From: JACDAV01 sp964626755
GTDB taxonomy: Bacteria; Chloroflexota; Limnocylindria; Limnocylindrales; CSP1-4
Length of the DNA: 64,000 bases
NCBI GenBank assembly: GCA_964626755.1
Contig: CAZVGO010000013.1
Location: 1-64,000, forward strand
Reading direction: 5' to 3'
In this document: positions 34,484 to 42,951 of the stretch, piece by piece
How the letters are laid out: each line of letters starts with the position of its first letter
Position numbering within the stretch: the first letter of the stretch is position 1
Notes under the pieces: model-generated
Told to the model about the DNA's origin: nothing
The model's database searches: none
The model's input: only the letters and a program-made list of their open reading frames with translations
Position numbers and translations under genes: made by a program

Positions 34484-35856
34484 GTGTAGCCGTACTTGCG
34501 CTTCTTCTCGTTGTGCTCCGCGAGGGTCTTCGAGAAGTCGTGGGCGCCCGACGGATCGCTGTTCGGGATCGCCAGGAAGAACAGGAAGTCGTCCGACGTG
34601 TCCGGTAGGAGCGCCGCGTCGATCGAGGGAACGCTCGGCGTGCAGATCGGGCCCGGCGGGAGGCCCGGGACCCTGTACGTGTTGTAGCCCGCGAGGGCCT
34701 CGGGCAGCTCCACGTCCGCCAGCCCACCCGCCGGCGTCCAGAAGAAGAAGTTCCGCCACTCCTCGAAGGGGATCTCCGCGAGCTTGAGAGTGTCGATCGC
34801 GTAGAGGACCGTCGGGTCGGCCTCGAGGAGGCGGGTCCGGTTGCCCCCGTCGATACGGTTCTGGTAGACGCCGGCGATGAGCCAGCGTTCATCGTCGATG
34901 ACGGCCTCGCGCTCGACGATCGCGGCGAGGGCGAGGATCTGGTAGAACGACAGGCCGCGCGAGGCTGGCACGACCATCCGGTCCGGACCCACCTGCCGGT
35001 AGAACGAGTCGAGCATCTGGCGGACGAGGTCCTCGGCGGTCGTCTCCGCCACGACGTCGTACGTTGCCGCGGCGAGGAACCCCTCGAGCGATGCGCCTTC
35101 CGGGAGGCCGGCCTGCTCCGTGAGCCATGGATAGTCCGCCAGCAGCTCTGGCGGCGGCTTCTTCACGATGTCGTAGAACTCCTGCGCGTCGATCGTCACC
35201 GGCGGTTCGAGGGTCTGGATCAAGGCCGTCATCTGCTCGAGGCGGAGGCTCTCGCGGAAGTTCACCGACACGACCGTGATCACGATGCGGTTCTCCACCA
35301 GGGCCGTCACGACCTCGGCCGGCGTCAGGTTGCGGGCGACGTGGTAGTTGCCGGCCTGGAGCTTCGGCGTGAGCTCGCTGCGCGTGGCCTCGAAGAGGAA
35401 CGCCCGCTCGCTCTTGATCAGGCCCTCCGACTTGAGCCGGGTGGCGAGAGTCCGGGGCGTGTCACCGACGATGATCTCGAAGTCGACCTCCGTGGAATCC
35501 GTGCCCGCCTTGTCGGTGAGCTCCGGCCCGAGGTGCTCGCGCACGAGGTCCGCGACGAACGGGACGCGCAGGGCGCCGGGGTTGTCGTACGCCCAGTCGA
35601 CGATCGCGCCGGCGGCGACCGGCCGGAGGACCGTCAGGAGTCCGGCGAGGACGACCGCGGCCATGATCACGGCGAACAGCATGAAGCGGAGGAAGCCGCC
35701 GAGGCCGCTCCCGCCGCCTCCCCGCCGACCGTTGCGGTACGGGGGTGCGGCGTAGCGGGGGTCGTGATTCGGCCAGCCCTCGTCGGCGTAGTAGTCGTCG
35801 TGGACGGGCTGCACCTCGCGTGGATCGCGCGGTCGGCCTCCGCCGCGAATCGTCAT
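34480..35856 (-). CDS. mltG: Endolytic murein transglycosylase
   Basis: MltG cuts nascent glycan strands and ends their growth. A disordered N-terminus (about 1-52, with GRRGGGGSG) precedes a single membrane anchor (residues 55-80), then a LysM-like and a YceG domain. The catalytic glutamate is in ALAAIVEREA (about residue 310), with NFRESLRLEQM near residue 195 matching the family. The 458-residue length is somewhat long because of the N-terminal tail. It overlaps ruvX by four bases. Confidence 0.9.
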   Translation of the reverse strand: MTIRGGGRPRDPREVQPVHDDYYADEGWPNHDPRYAAPPYRNGRRGGGGSGLGGFLRFMLFAVIMAAVVLAGLLTVLRPVAAGAIVDWAYDNPGALRVPFVADLVREHLGPELTDKAGTDSTEVDFEIIVGDTPRTLATRLKSEGLIKSERAFLFEATRSELTPKLQAGNYHVARNLTPAEVVTALVENRIVITVVSVNFRESLRLEQMTALIQTLEPPVTIDAQEFYDIVKKPPPELLADYPWLTEQAGLPEGASLEGFLAAATYDVVAETTAEDLVRQMLDSFYRQVGPDRMVVPASRGLSFYQILALAAIVEREAVIDDERWLIAGVYQNRIDGGNRTRLLEADPTVLYAIDTLKLAEIPFEEWRNFFFWTPAGGLADVELPEALAGYNTYRVPGLPPGPICTPSVPSIDAALLPDTSDDFLFFLAIPNSDPSGAHDFSKTLAEHNEKKRKYGYT

Positions 35857-36371
35857 CGAGTCGTCTCCGTGTCGCGTGAATCGGGCGCCGTGTCGCCGGG
35901 TTCGGGTGGGCTCGTCCGGGCGCCCGTGGCCGCGCGAGCCTCAAGCTCGTGCTGGAGGATGATCGTCGCGGCTTCTCTATCGATCCTCGCACGGTACGCG
36001 TCTCGCTGCATCGCCGTCGGCGGGCCACCTGATCGCCCACGCTTCATCGGACCGACGCGCTGTTCCGCCTGATGGCTCGTCAGGCGCTCGTCGCGCAGGG
36101 CGAGCGGAACGCCGAGGCGGGCCGCGACGGCCTCGGCCCACGCCCGCGTGAGCTGGGCCTGGGGACCCTCGTCCCCGGATGCCTCGAGCGGGAGTCCCAC
36201 GACGAGCGCCGATGCGCGTTGCTCCGCGAGGATCCGGCCGAGGCTGGCCACGTCGGCGTCGAGGTCGCGGCCGCGGCGGATCGTCGCCAATGGCGCCGCG
36301 CCCCCGTCGAGGTCGGCGATCGCCAGTCCGATCCGTCGCTCCCCGAGGTCGATCCCGAGCAGGCGGGTCAT
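35853..36371 (-). CDS. ruvX: Putative pre-16S rRNA nuclease / Holliday junction resolvase (YqgF)
   Basis: A 172-residue RNase H-fold protein. The N-terminal GIDLGERRIGLAIAD carries the first catalytic aspartate, LVVGLPLEASG and LRDERLTSHQAE the others. YqgF proteins process pre-16S rRNA and may resolve junctions. A C-terminal Pro/Ser/Thr tail (about 145-172) is beyond the fold. The ATG overlaps the upstream gene's stop by four bases. The order ruvX-mltG is common in bacteria. Confidence 0.9.
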   Translation of the reverse strand: MTRLLGIDLGERRIGLAIADLDGGAAPLATIRRGRDLDADVASLGRILAEQRASALVVGLPLEASGDEGPQAQLTRAWAEAVAARLGVPLALRDERLTSHQAEQRVGPMKRGRSGGPPTAMQRDAYRARIDREAATIILQHELEARAATGARTSPPEPGDTAPDSRDTETTR

Positions 36372-38104
36372 GGCGGAGCCTCCGGCTCGACGGTGAGCGC
36401 GAGGCGGGCGTCGATCGTGGGGATCGTGGCCACCCAGTCGGGCCAGACGGATAGCGTTACCTCGCCGTAATCCTCGAGGATCGAGCGCGCCTCGTCGATG
36501 GGCTTGCCCTTGACCTGTTCGCGCAGCGCGTTCGCGTCGAGCACGCGCATCTGCGCGGCGCGAGCCGTGACCGGGAAGCTGACGTTCTCGCCCTGGACGA
36601 TCGCGTCACCGACATCGATGTCGATCGAGCTCTCCACGATCCGGTGATCGGCGGCCACGCGGTCGCGGATCCGGCTCTGTGCGATCGCCTCGATGGGCGC
36701 CGTGTCGACGGCGATGGCCGTGCCGGTCGAAGAGAGGGTCAGATCGAAGCTTGCGACTTCCTGCCCGACGAGCGTGGCCGGGTCGACGCTCGGGACCGGG
36801 TCGGCGATCAAGCGCGTCCCGGGGAACAGCGTGAGGCCGGCGGGCGTGCGGGAGGGGTCGGCAAGGATCGCCTCGAAGTCGGTCCCGAGCTGGATCGTCA
36901 CCTGCTCGACGGCGGCGTCGTAGTCGGCCTGGGCAACCCGCGGGAACTCCGCGTGCGTGCCGCCGGTCGTCGGCTCGGGGTTAGTGACTGTCGTGGCGAT
37001 CCGGTCTTCGCCGGGCGGCACCACCCTGATGGTGTTGGCCAGGACGTTTCCTCCTGGGCCTTGCCCCAGGGCGTCTACCGCAACGGTGGCCGATGACGGA
37101 AGGATCATTGTGTCCACGCGCCGTGCGCGGGCCAGTGTCACCGCGTTTCGTGTCCGGAATTGGATTCCGCCCTCGGTCGACACGACGCTGCCGCGCGGAA
37201 TCGTGTTCGGCCTGGCGGGATCGTAGCTCGTGAAGGTGACGCTCCCGCTCGCCGCGGTCTCCTCGATGCGCTTGTCGGTCGCCGGGAACGTGTCGGTCGC
37301 GCTCAGCTCGAAGCTCAGCCGCTCCGCCGGGAGGACACGGGCGTCGGCGTCCGGGGCATCGACCGTCGGGTCGGCGCGGATCAGGAGGTTCACCGGCCCG
37401 ACAGTTTCCTCCCGGGCGGTGACGACGATCGAGGCCGAGGGCAGGAGCAGCCACGCCCCGATCGCCACCACGATGACCACGAGACCGAGGACGCCGGCGG
37501 CGATCAGCGCGCTGGTGCCGGCGAGCTGCCGCAGGGCCGCGAGCTGCGGCAGGCCTTCGACGGGCAGAAGGCGGCGCCGGCCGGCGACCGGAATCGACGG
37601 TCCGCGAGCGAGGATCGACCTCGTGGCGGGGATCGCCAGGACCTGGGTCGACTCGAGATCCTCCGGCGAGGCGGAGGCGTTCGGCACCGTGGGGGCGGGC
37701 GGGGGCGGAACGGGCGGCCCCGCGGCCGCGGCGGCTGCGGCTGCCATCGCTGGAGATGCCGCTCGGGCCGCCTGCCGGCGCGCCTTCCGGCTCATCGCCG
37801 CGGGACGATTGGTGGCCGCTGGCGGCGGGGCGTCGAGCGCGGCTTCGTACTCCCCGATCGATCCGAACACCGGCAGCCCGGCCGATGCCGCGAGCGCCCG
37901 GGTCGCGCCATCCCCGGCCACGATCGAGAGCCGGCGGTCGCGGGTCTGCGCCTCGCGGGCGAGAAGCCGGAAGTTGATCCGCGAGGTCGCGAGGCGCGAG
38001 CCGGCCGGTACGACGAGAACGACCCGGCCCTCGCTCCCGGAGCGGATCCGGGCGGCGGCGGAGGTGATCTCATCGTCGACGTCGAGATAGACGATCGCGG
38101 CCAT
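36368..38104 (-). CDS. Membrane protein with baseplate J/gp47-like extracellular domain
   Basis: A 578-residue protein in four parts. Residues 1-90 form a small Rossmann-like domain (IVYLDVDDEITS, VVLVVPAGSRLA); 95-185 is an Ala/Pro-rich disordered stretch; 199-222 is a single membrane segment; 230-578 is a beta-rich domain similar to phage baseplate J/gp47 proteins, with repeats such as AARVLPAERLSFELSATDTFPAT and SGSVTFTSYDP. Proteins with this build occur in Chloroflexota and Patescibacteria, usually without phage genes, and probably make an envelope appendage or adhesin. It directly follows the PilM-like ATPase gene (two bases apart). Confidence 0.72.
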   Translation of the reverse strand: MAAIVYLDVDDEITSAAARIRSGSEGRVVLVVPAGSRLATSRINFRLLAREAQTRDRRLSIVAGDGATRALAASAGLPVFGSIGEYEAALDAPPPAATNRPAAMSRKARRQAARAASPAMAAAAAAAAGPPVPPPPAPTVPNASASPEDLESTQVLAIPATRSILARGPSIPVAGRRRLLPVEGLPQLAALRQLAGTSALIAAGVLGLVVIVVAIGAWLLLPSASIVVTAREETVGPVNLLIRADPTVDAPDADARVLPAERLSFELSATDTFPATDKRIEETAASGSVTFTSYDPARPNTIPRGSVVSTEGGIQFRTRNAVTLARARRVDTMILPSSATVAVDALGQGPGGNVLANTIRVVPPGEDRIATTVTNPEPTTGGTHAEFPRVAQADYDAAVEQVTIQLGTDFEAILADPSRTPAGLTLFPGTRLIADPVPSVDPATLVGQEVASFDLTLSSTGTAIAVDTAPIEAIAQSRIRDRVAADHRIVESSIDIDVGDAIVQGENVSFPVTARAAQMRVLDANALREQVKGKPIDEARSILEDYGEVTLSVWPDWVATIPTIDARLALTVEPEAPP

Positions 38105-38106
38105 CG

Positions 38107-39369
38107 TCAGACCTTCATCGCGCGCAGGACGCGGCGCAATGCAACGTCGAGCGGATCCTCGGTCGTCTGGAGCTCGATCGCCTGGTACGCCAGTCCGAGC
38201 GGCGTGACGTCCTGCTGGTCGACGAGGAGATCGGTCGCGTCCTCGATGCGGTCGACCTGGTCGGGCGACATGATCGTCACCTCGGGCGGTCGGGCGAACG
38301 ACAGCCGCTTCCAGAATTTCTCCGCCGCGAGCGCCGTGGGGACCTCCGGCAGCCGCGAGCCACCGCCGCACAGGTAGATCCGGCCCGGCAGGAGGTCGCC
38401 CGCGGCCAGCTCCTCCATCACCAATTCGACGCCGGCGGCCCACACCGCGACGTCGTCGGCGATGATCTCCGCGACCTCGTCGCGGCGTTCGACCGCGATG
38501 CCCCGAGCGTAGTCGACCTTGAGCGCCTCGGCTCGCGGGAACGGCAGGTCGAGCCGGTCGGCGATGCTCTTCGTGAACGCCCGGCCACCGAGGGCGAACA
38601 TCCGGGTGCCCTCGATCCCGCCCTGCCGGACGAGCGCGACATCCGTCGTGCCGCCGCCGACGTCGACGAACAACGCACCGGACTGGCGCACCTGCTCGTT
38701 CGCCAGGACGCGAGCGACCGCGTACGGCTCGGCGACGATCTCCAGCAGCTCGAGGTCGAGCTGCGAGGCGACGCTCTGGAGCGCACCGAGATGGACGAGC
38801 GGGGCGAACGCGTTGAAGATGCCGATCTTCACGTGCCGTCCCTGGAACCCGACCGGGTTCGTCAGCGCGTAGCCATCGATCGCCGCGCCGGTGATCGCGG
38901 CATGGACGAGCCGGACGTCGACGTTCGGGAGGCCCGTCTCCCAGGTGATCGCCCGTTCCGCGTCGCGAAGCGCCTCGCGCTGGACACCGTCGATGAGCTT
39001 CTGGAGCTCGCCCTCGGTGATCGGCAGGTCCGGTCTCTTGCGCTCCTGGCGGTGGGTCGTGGTGAATCCCTTGACCAGCTCGCCGGCGATCCCGATGACG
39101 ACCTGGCGGGGCCGGAAGCCCGCCATCTCCTCCGCTTCCTGCAGGGCGACGGCACAGTTGTCGACGACCGCGGCGATGTCCGCGACCGTGCCCGACTGCA
39201 TGTGGCTGAGCCCCTGCCGCTTCCGCCCGACGCCGCGGACGACGCCGTGGCCGGCGCCGTCGATCTCGAACACGAGCGCCTTGGCGAATTCGGTCCCGAC
39301 GTCGAGCGCGGTACATGAGGCGAGAGTCGGTTCACCGTCCCGCTGCCAGATCCGGCGCCAGAACGCCAT
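38107..39369 (-). CDS. PilM/FtsA-like actin-fold ATPase
   Basis: A 420-residue protein of the actin-like ATPase group with an SHS2-type insertion. Phosphate-1 is LDVGTEFAKAL (22-32), phosphate-2 DVGGGTTDVALV (about 233-244) and the adenosine motif YLCGGGSRLPEVP (about 335). It resembles PilM of type IV pili and FtsA of the divisome, but lacks the other genes of either system here. Its ATG shares one base with the alaS stop (TGATG). The partner appears to be the baseplate-J-like membrane protein; pairing through its short cytoplasmic part is inferred. Confidence 0.75.
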   Translation of the reverse strand: MAFWRRIWQRDGEPTLASCTALDVGTEFAKALVFEIDGAGHGVVRGVGRKRQGLSHMQSGTVADIAAVVDNCAVALQEAEEMAGFRPRQVVIGIAGELVKGFTTTHRQERKRPDLPITEGELQKLIDGVQREALRDAERAITWETGLPNVDVRLVHAAITGAAIDGYALTNPVGFQGRHVKIGIFNAFAPLVHLGALQSVASQLDLELLEIVAEPYAVARVLANEQVRQSGALFVDVGGGTTDVALVRQGGIEGTRMFALGGRAFTKSIADRLDLPFPRAEALKVDYARGIAVERRDEVAEIIADDVAVWAAGVELVMEELAAGDLLPGRIYLCGGGSRLPEVPTALAAEKFWKRLSFARPPEVTIMSPDQVDRIEDATDLLVDQQDVTPLGLAYQAIELQTTEDPLDVALRRVLRAMKV

Positions 39370-42158
39370 CAGGCCTCCGGCTTGCGGCCATTGCGGAGTG
39401 CCGCCCGGACGGCTTCGAGCGCCGCACCGAGACCGTCGCGCCGCGTTCCCCGGCCCTGGGCCATCTCCGGCCGTCCGCCGCCCTTGCCGTCGAGCGGCGC
39501 GACCGCCGCTCGGACGAGGTCGCCCGCGGCGATTCCCTTCCCGACGAGGTCGTCGCTGACGGTGACGAACACCTGCGGCTCGTCCGCGTCCAGGCCGAGG
39601 GCGACGACACCGGAACCGAGGGCGCCTCGAACGTCCTTCGCGAGGCCCTTCATCGCGTCGATCGATTCGAACGGGCCGGCGAACGCCACGAGACGGACGC
39701 CCGGGGCGACCTCCTCCGCCTGGGATGCGAGCTCGGCCGGCTTCGGGAGCCCGCCGCCTCCGCCGGCCTTGAGCCGCCGCCGCGTCTCGCGGAGCTCGTC
39801 CTGGAGCGCCGCGACCCGCTCCGGCACGGCCTCGCCGGACTGTGCCCCCACGAGCTCCGCCGCACGATCGAGCGCCGCCAAACGTTCGCGCACGAGCGCG
39901 TCCGCCCCGGCCCCGGTGAGTGCCTCGATCCGGCGCATGCCGGATCCGATGCTCCGCTCGCCGGTGATGACGAACGAGCCGATCTGCCCCGTCGCCCGGC
40001 AGTGCGTCCCGCCGCACAACTCGTGGCTGTAGCCCTCGACCCGAACGGTGCGCACGGTCTCGCCGTACTTCTCGTCGAAGAACGCGTCCGCGCCGGCGTC
40101 GATCGCCTGCTGCATCGGCATGAGTGCCGGGGTCACGGGCCGGTCGTCCCGGACGATCCGGCGGACCTCGTCCTCGATCGTCCGCTTCTCGTCATCCGTG
40201 AGGCCTCTCTCGAACGGGAAGTCGAAGCGGAGGTAGTCCGGCGTGACGAGCGAGCCGGCCTGGCGGGCCCGATCGCCGACGGTGTTGCGCAGGGCACGGT
40301 GAAGGAGGTGCGTGCCGGTGTGGTTGCGCATCGTGTGCTCGCGGCGCTGCTCGTCGACGACCGCCGCGACGGGCTCGCCGAGGCGGAGCCGGCCGCGCAG
40401 CGTGCCCCGGTGGACGATCAGTCCACCGACCGGCTTCTGCGTGTCCGCGACCTCGAACAGCACCGTGCCGTCGGCCGCCCGAAGCTCGCCCCGGTCGCCG
40501 ATCTGGCCGCCGCCCTCCCCGTAGAACGGCGTCCGCTCGAGGACCACTTCCGCAGCCGCGCCGGCCTCGGTCCGGAGCTCGGCGTCCGCCTTTGCCTCGA
40601 GCTCCTCGTACTCGATCCCGTCCCGGACGATCGCGAGGACCCGCGCCTCAGACGTGGTCGTCTCGTAGCCGACGAACTCCGTGTCGCCGGCACGCGACTG
40701 GATCGACTGGTAGAGGCTCGACTGCTCGGCCTGCTTCGCGAGCTCGGCCTTCTTGCCGCTCCGGCTCCGCTGGCGCTGCTGTGCGAGGGCCTCCTCGAAT
40801 CCGGGGCGATCGACGGCGACGCCGTACTCCGCCGCCAGCTCGACCGTCAGGTCGACCGGGAAGCCGAACGTGTCGTGGAGCCGGAAGGCGACCTCGCCCG
40901 GGAGCTTCGGCGCGTCGTTGGGCAGCTCCTCCGGGCGCCGGCCGACGACCCGCTCGGCCGACGTGAGCGGGATCAGGGCCTCCTCGAGCTGGACGGTCCC
41001 GGCATCGAGCGTCCGCCCGAAGTGGGATTCCTCGCGCAAGAGCCCGCCGAGGATCTCCTCGCGCCGCTCCTCGAGGTGTGGGTATGCGACGCGCATCACG
41101 TCGATGACGACCGCCGCGGTCTGGGCGAGGAACGGCTCCTTGCGCCCGAGCAGCCGGCCGTGGCGGACGGCACGCCGGACGAGCTTGCGGAGGACGTAGC
41201 CGCGGCCTTCGTTCGACGGAAGCACGCCGTCCGCGAGGAGGAACGTGGCGGCCCGCGAGTGGTCCGCGATCACCTGGTAGCTGAAGCGCTCCTGCTCGAA
41301 CGCGTCGGGGTCGTGGCCGAGGAGCTCGCGCATCCTGGCGTGAATCGGCAGGAAGAGATCCGTGTCGAAGTTCGACGGCACCTGCTGGAGGGCGCTGGCG
41401 AGCCGCTCCAGCCCCAGTCCCGTGTCGACACTCGTGAAGGGAAGCGGCCGCCGACCTTCTGGCCGCTGGTCGAACTCCATGAACACGAGGTTCCAGATCT
41501 CGAGCCAGCGCGGGCAGTGCTCGCTGTGGTCCGGGATGCAGTGCGGGCCTTCGCTCAGGTGCGCACCGCGATCGAAGTGGATCTCGCTGCACGGACCACA
41601 CGGGCCGGTCTCGGCCATCCGCCAGAAGTTCTTGTCGTCGCCCTTGTCGACGTCCCCCCACTTCGCCATCCGCTCGGGCGGCAGGCCGATCTCGTCGCGC
41701 CAGATGCTCCAGGCGACGTCGTCGTCCGTGTACGTCGTGGCGGCAAGCCGCTCCGGAGGGATGCCGAGGTCATGGGTCAGGAAGTCCCACGCGTACTGGA
41801 TCGCCTCGCGCTTGAAATAGTCGCCGAAGCTGAAGTTCCCGAGCATCTCGAAGAACGTGTGGTGGCGGGGCGTCCGACCCACCTCCTCGAAGTCGTTGTG
41901 CTTGCCGGCCACCCGAAGAACCCGCTGGTAATCGACGGCCCGGGTGTAGCTCCGGGTCTCGGCACCGGTGAAGACGTCCTTGAACTGGACCATGCCCGAG
42001 TTCGTGAACAGGAGCGTCTGGTCGCCGGCGGGGACGAGGCTCGCGCTGGGCACGATCGTGTGGCCGCGCTCGGCAAAGAACTCGAGGAAGCGGCGGCGGA
42101 TCTCGGCAGCGGGCAGGCTGACGATCCGCGGATCACGTTCGAAGCTCGGGGTCCCCAT
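39369..42158 (-). CDS. alaS: Alanyl-tRNA synthetase
   Basis: A class II synthetase of 929 residues. The catalytic core has the LFTNSGMVQFKDVF region and motif 2/3 signatures (GPCGPCSEI, TSVDTGLGLERLA), and the editing domain has HTGTHLLHRAL and CGGTHCRATG zinc ligands. The C-terminal DHHA1 domain follows (RRLKAGGGGG). Extension at the C-terminus is short. ATG at 42158 is eight bases beyond a TACCAT hexamer. The gene opens the cluster alaS-PilM-baseplateJ-ruvX-mltG-pepP. Confidence 0.96.
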   Translation of the reverse strand: MGTPSFERDPRIVSLPAAEIRRRFLEFFAERGHTIVPSASLVPAGDQTLLFTNSGMVQFKDVFTGAETRSYTRAVDYQRVLRVAGKHNDFEEVGRTPRHHTFFEMLGNFSFGDYFKREAIQYAWDFLTHDLGIPPERLAATTYTDDDVAWSIWRDEIGLPPERMAKWGDVDKGDDKNFWRMAETGPCGPCSEIHFDRGAHLSEGPHCIPDHSEHCPRWLEIWNLVFMEFDQRPEGRRPLPFTSVDTGLGLERLASALQQVPSNFDTDLFLPIHARMRELLGHDPDAFEQERFSYQVIADHSRAATFLLADGVLPSNEGRGYVLRKLVRRAVRHGRLLGRKEPFLAQTAAVVIDVMRVAYPHLEERREEILGGLLREESHFGRTLDAGTVQLEEALIPLTSAERVVGRRPEELPNDAPKLPGEVAFRLHDTFGFPVDLTVELAAEYGVAVDRPGFEEALAQQRQRSRSGKKAELAKQAEQSSLYQSIQSRAGDTEFVGYETTTSEARVLAIVRDGIEYEELEAKADAELRTEAGAAAEVVLERTPFYGEGGGQIGDRGELRAADGTVLFEVADTQKPVGGLIVHRGTLRGRLRLGEPVAAVVDEQRREHTMRNHTGTHLLHRALRNTVGDRARQAGSLVTPDYLRFDFPFERGLTDDEKRTIEDEVRRIVRDDRPVTPALMPMQQAIDAGADAFFDEKYGETVRTVRVEGYSHELCGGTHCRATGQIGSFVITGERSIGSGMRRIEALTGAGADALVRERLAALDRAAELVGAQSGEAVPERVAALQDELRETRRRLKAGGGGGLPKPAELASQAEEVAPGVRLVAFAGPFESIDAMKGLAKDVRGALGSGVVALGLDADEPQVFVTVSDDLVGKGIAAGDLVRAAVAPLDGKGGGRPEMAQGRGTRRDGLGAALEAVRAALRNGRKPEA

Positions 42159-42166
42159 CGCGGCCA

Positions 42167-42172
42167 ATGGTA
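42167..42172 (-). promoter_or_regulatory. -10 hexamer TACCAT ahead of alaS
   Basis: TACCAT ends eight bases before ATG at 42158. There is no ribosome site, suggesting a leaderless transcript. Confidence 0.45.
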
Positions 42173-42265
42173 CCGAACGGGACGCATCCTCCCGCGGGCC
42201 GCCATCACCGTTTTCTCGCCCGGTGCGACTCGGACGACGACCGAGCTCCCAATCGTCGCCCGATG

Positions 42266-42285
42266 CCCATCCGGTGGGAATCCGG
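42266..42285. repeat. Direct repeat copy 1 upstream of alaS
   Basis: The 20-mer CCCATCCGGTGGGAATCCGG matches the copy at 42348-42367 at 18 of 20 positions and lies 82 bases before it. Each copy also contains a short inverted CCCA/TGGG pair. The pair brackets a palindrome at 42296-42308. Confidence 0.55.
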
Positions 42286-42295
42286 TGCCCAGCAC

Positions 42296-42308
42296 GTCCA
42301 TTCTGGAC
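42296..42308. repeat. Palindrome GTCCA-TTC-TGGAC
   Basis: A perfect five-base inverted repeat with a three-base loop between the two direct repeats upstream of alaS. It looks like a possible regulator site or a short hairpin; its role is not shown. Confidence 0.45.
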
Positions 42309-42347
42309 ACCAAGACCTGCCGTTGGCGGCGCCGGCGCTGTCCGAGT

Positions 42348-42367
42348 CCCATCGGGTGGGAATTCGG
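42348..42367. repeat. Direct repeat copy 2 upstream of alaS
   Basis: Second copy of the 20-mer at 42266 (18 of 20 bases identical). The 291 bases between alaS and the gene ending at 42450 hold no plausible coding frame. Confidence 0.55.
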
Positions 42368-42449
42368 CATCGGCGGAGTCGGTGCTCTCGTCCGGCAACG
42401 GCTACGCGGCGACGTTCTCGATCGCGCTCGAGACGAGCTGAGCCAGTCG

Positions 42450-42674
42450 CTAGTCGCTGACAGGCCCGTCGACCGGGGCCGGTTCAATGGCGGGTGCCTG
42501 CGCCTCCTCGTGCGACCGGCGGCGCTGGAGAATTGCCGAGCCGGCGATCGCCGCGCCAACGAGCGCTCCGATCGCGAGGCCGCGCAGGAACGTCGAGACG
42601 ACCGGCGACGCATCGTCCGGTGGCGCCAGCTCCGGGACGACCCGCTCGAGCGCGGAGCGGCTGCGCCCGCTCAC
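42450..42674 (-). CDS. 74-residue single-pass membrane protein
   Basis: A short protein with one hydrophobic segment (about residues 28-46), basic juxtamembrane residues, and an acidic/proline-rich tail. GTG at 42674 overlaps the stop of the 92-residue membrane gene by four bases. It ends the iscS-mnmA operon. No function is recognised. Confidence 0.55.
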   Translation of the reverse strand: MSGRSRSALERVVPELAPPDDASPVVSTFLRGLAIGALVGAAIAGSAILQRRRSHEEAQAPAIEPAPVDGPVSD

Positions 42675-42949
42675 GGGCCGACCCGCGCCCGCGTCGGGCC
42701 GAGGACCGCAACGATCGCTACGATCCCGATTCCCAGCCACGCGAGCGCCGAGGCCGGGACGAGCCGGAAGTCCCCGATCCGGATGAGGTCGATGCCCAGC
42801 CGGGCGCCGAGCGCATCCCCGGCCAATGCCCCGAGCGAGGCCGCGATCACGAGGAGCGGCAGCTGTCCCCGGGCGCTGCCGCGGATGAGGACGAACAGCG
42901 CGGTGTGGAAGATCCCGACCAAGAGCGCGAGGATGGGCGCAGGGGCCAC
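42671..42949 (-). CDS. 92-residue three-pass membrane protein after mnmA
   Basis: A small hydrophobic protein with membrane segments at about 4-22, 32-50 and 68-86. GTG at 42949 follows the mnmA stop by two bases. It is likely an uncharacterised membrane protein; no enzyme motif is visible. Confidence 0.55.
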   Translation of the reverse strand: MAPAPILALLVGIFHTALFVLIRGSARGQLPLLVIAASLGALAGDALGARLGIDLIRIGDFRLVPASALAWLGIGIVAIVAVLGPTRARVGP

Positions 42950-42951
42950 CG

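Noticed and set aside
36368..38104. Prophage tail gene (baseplate J)
   Set aside because: No other tail, capsid or lysis genes are near, and the protein has a membrane segment and a cytoplasmic domain.
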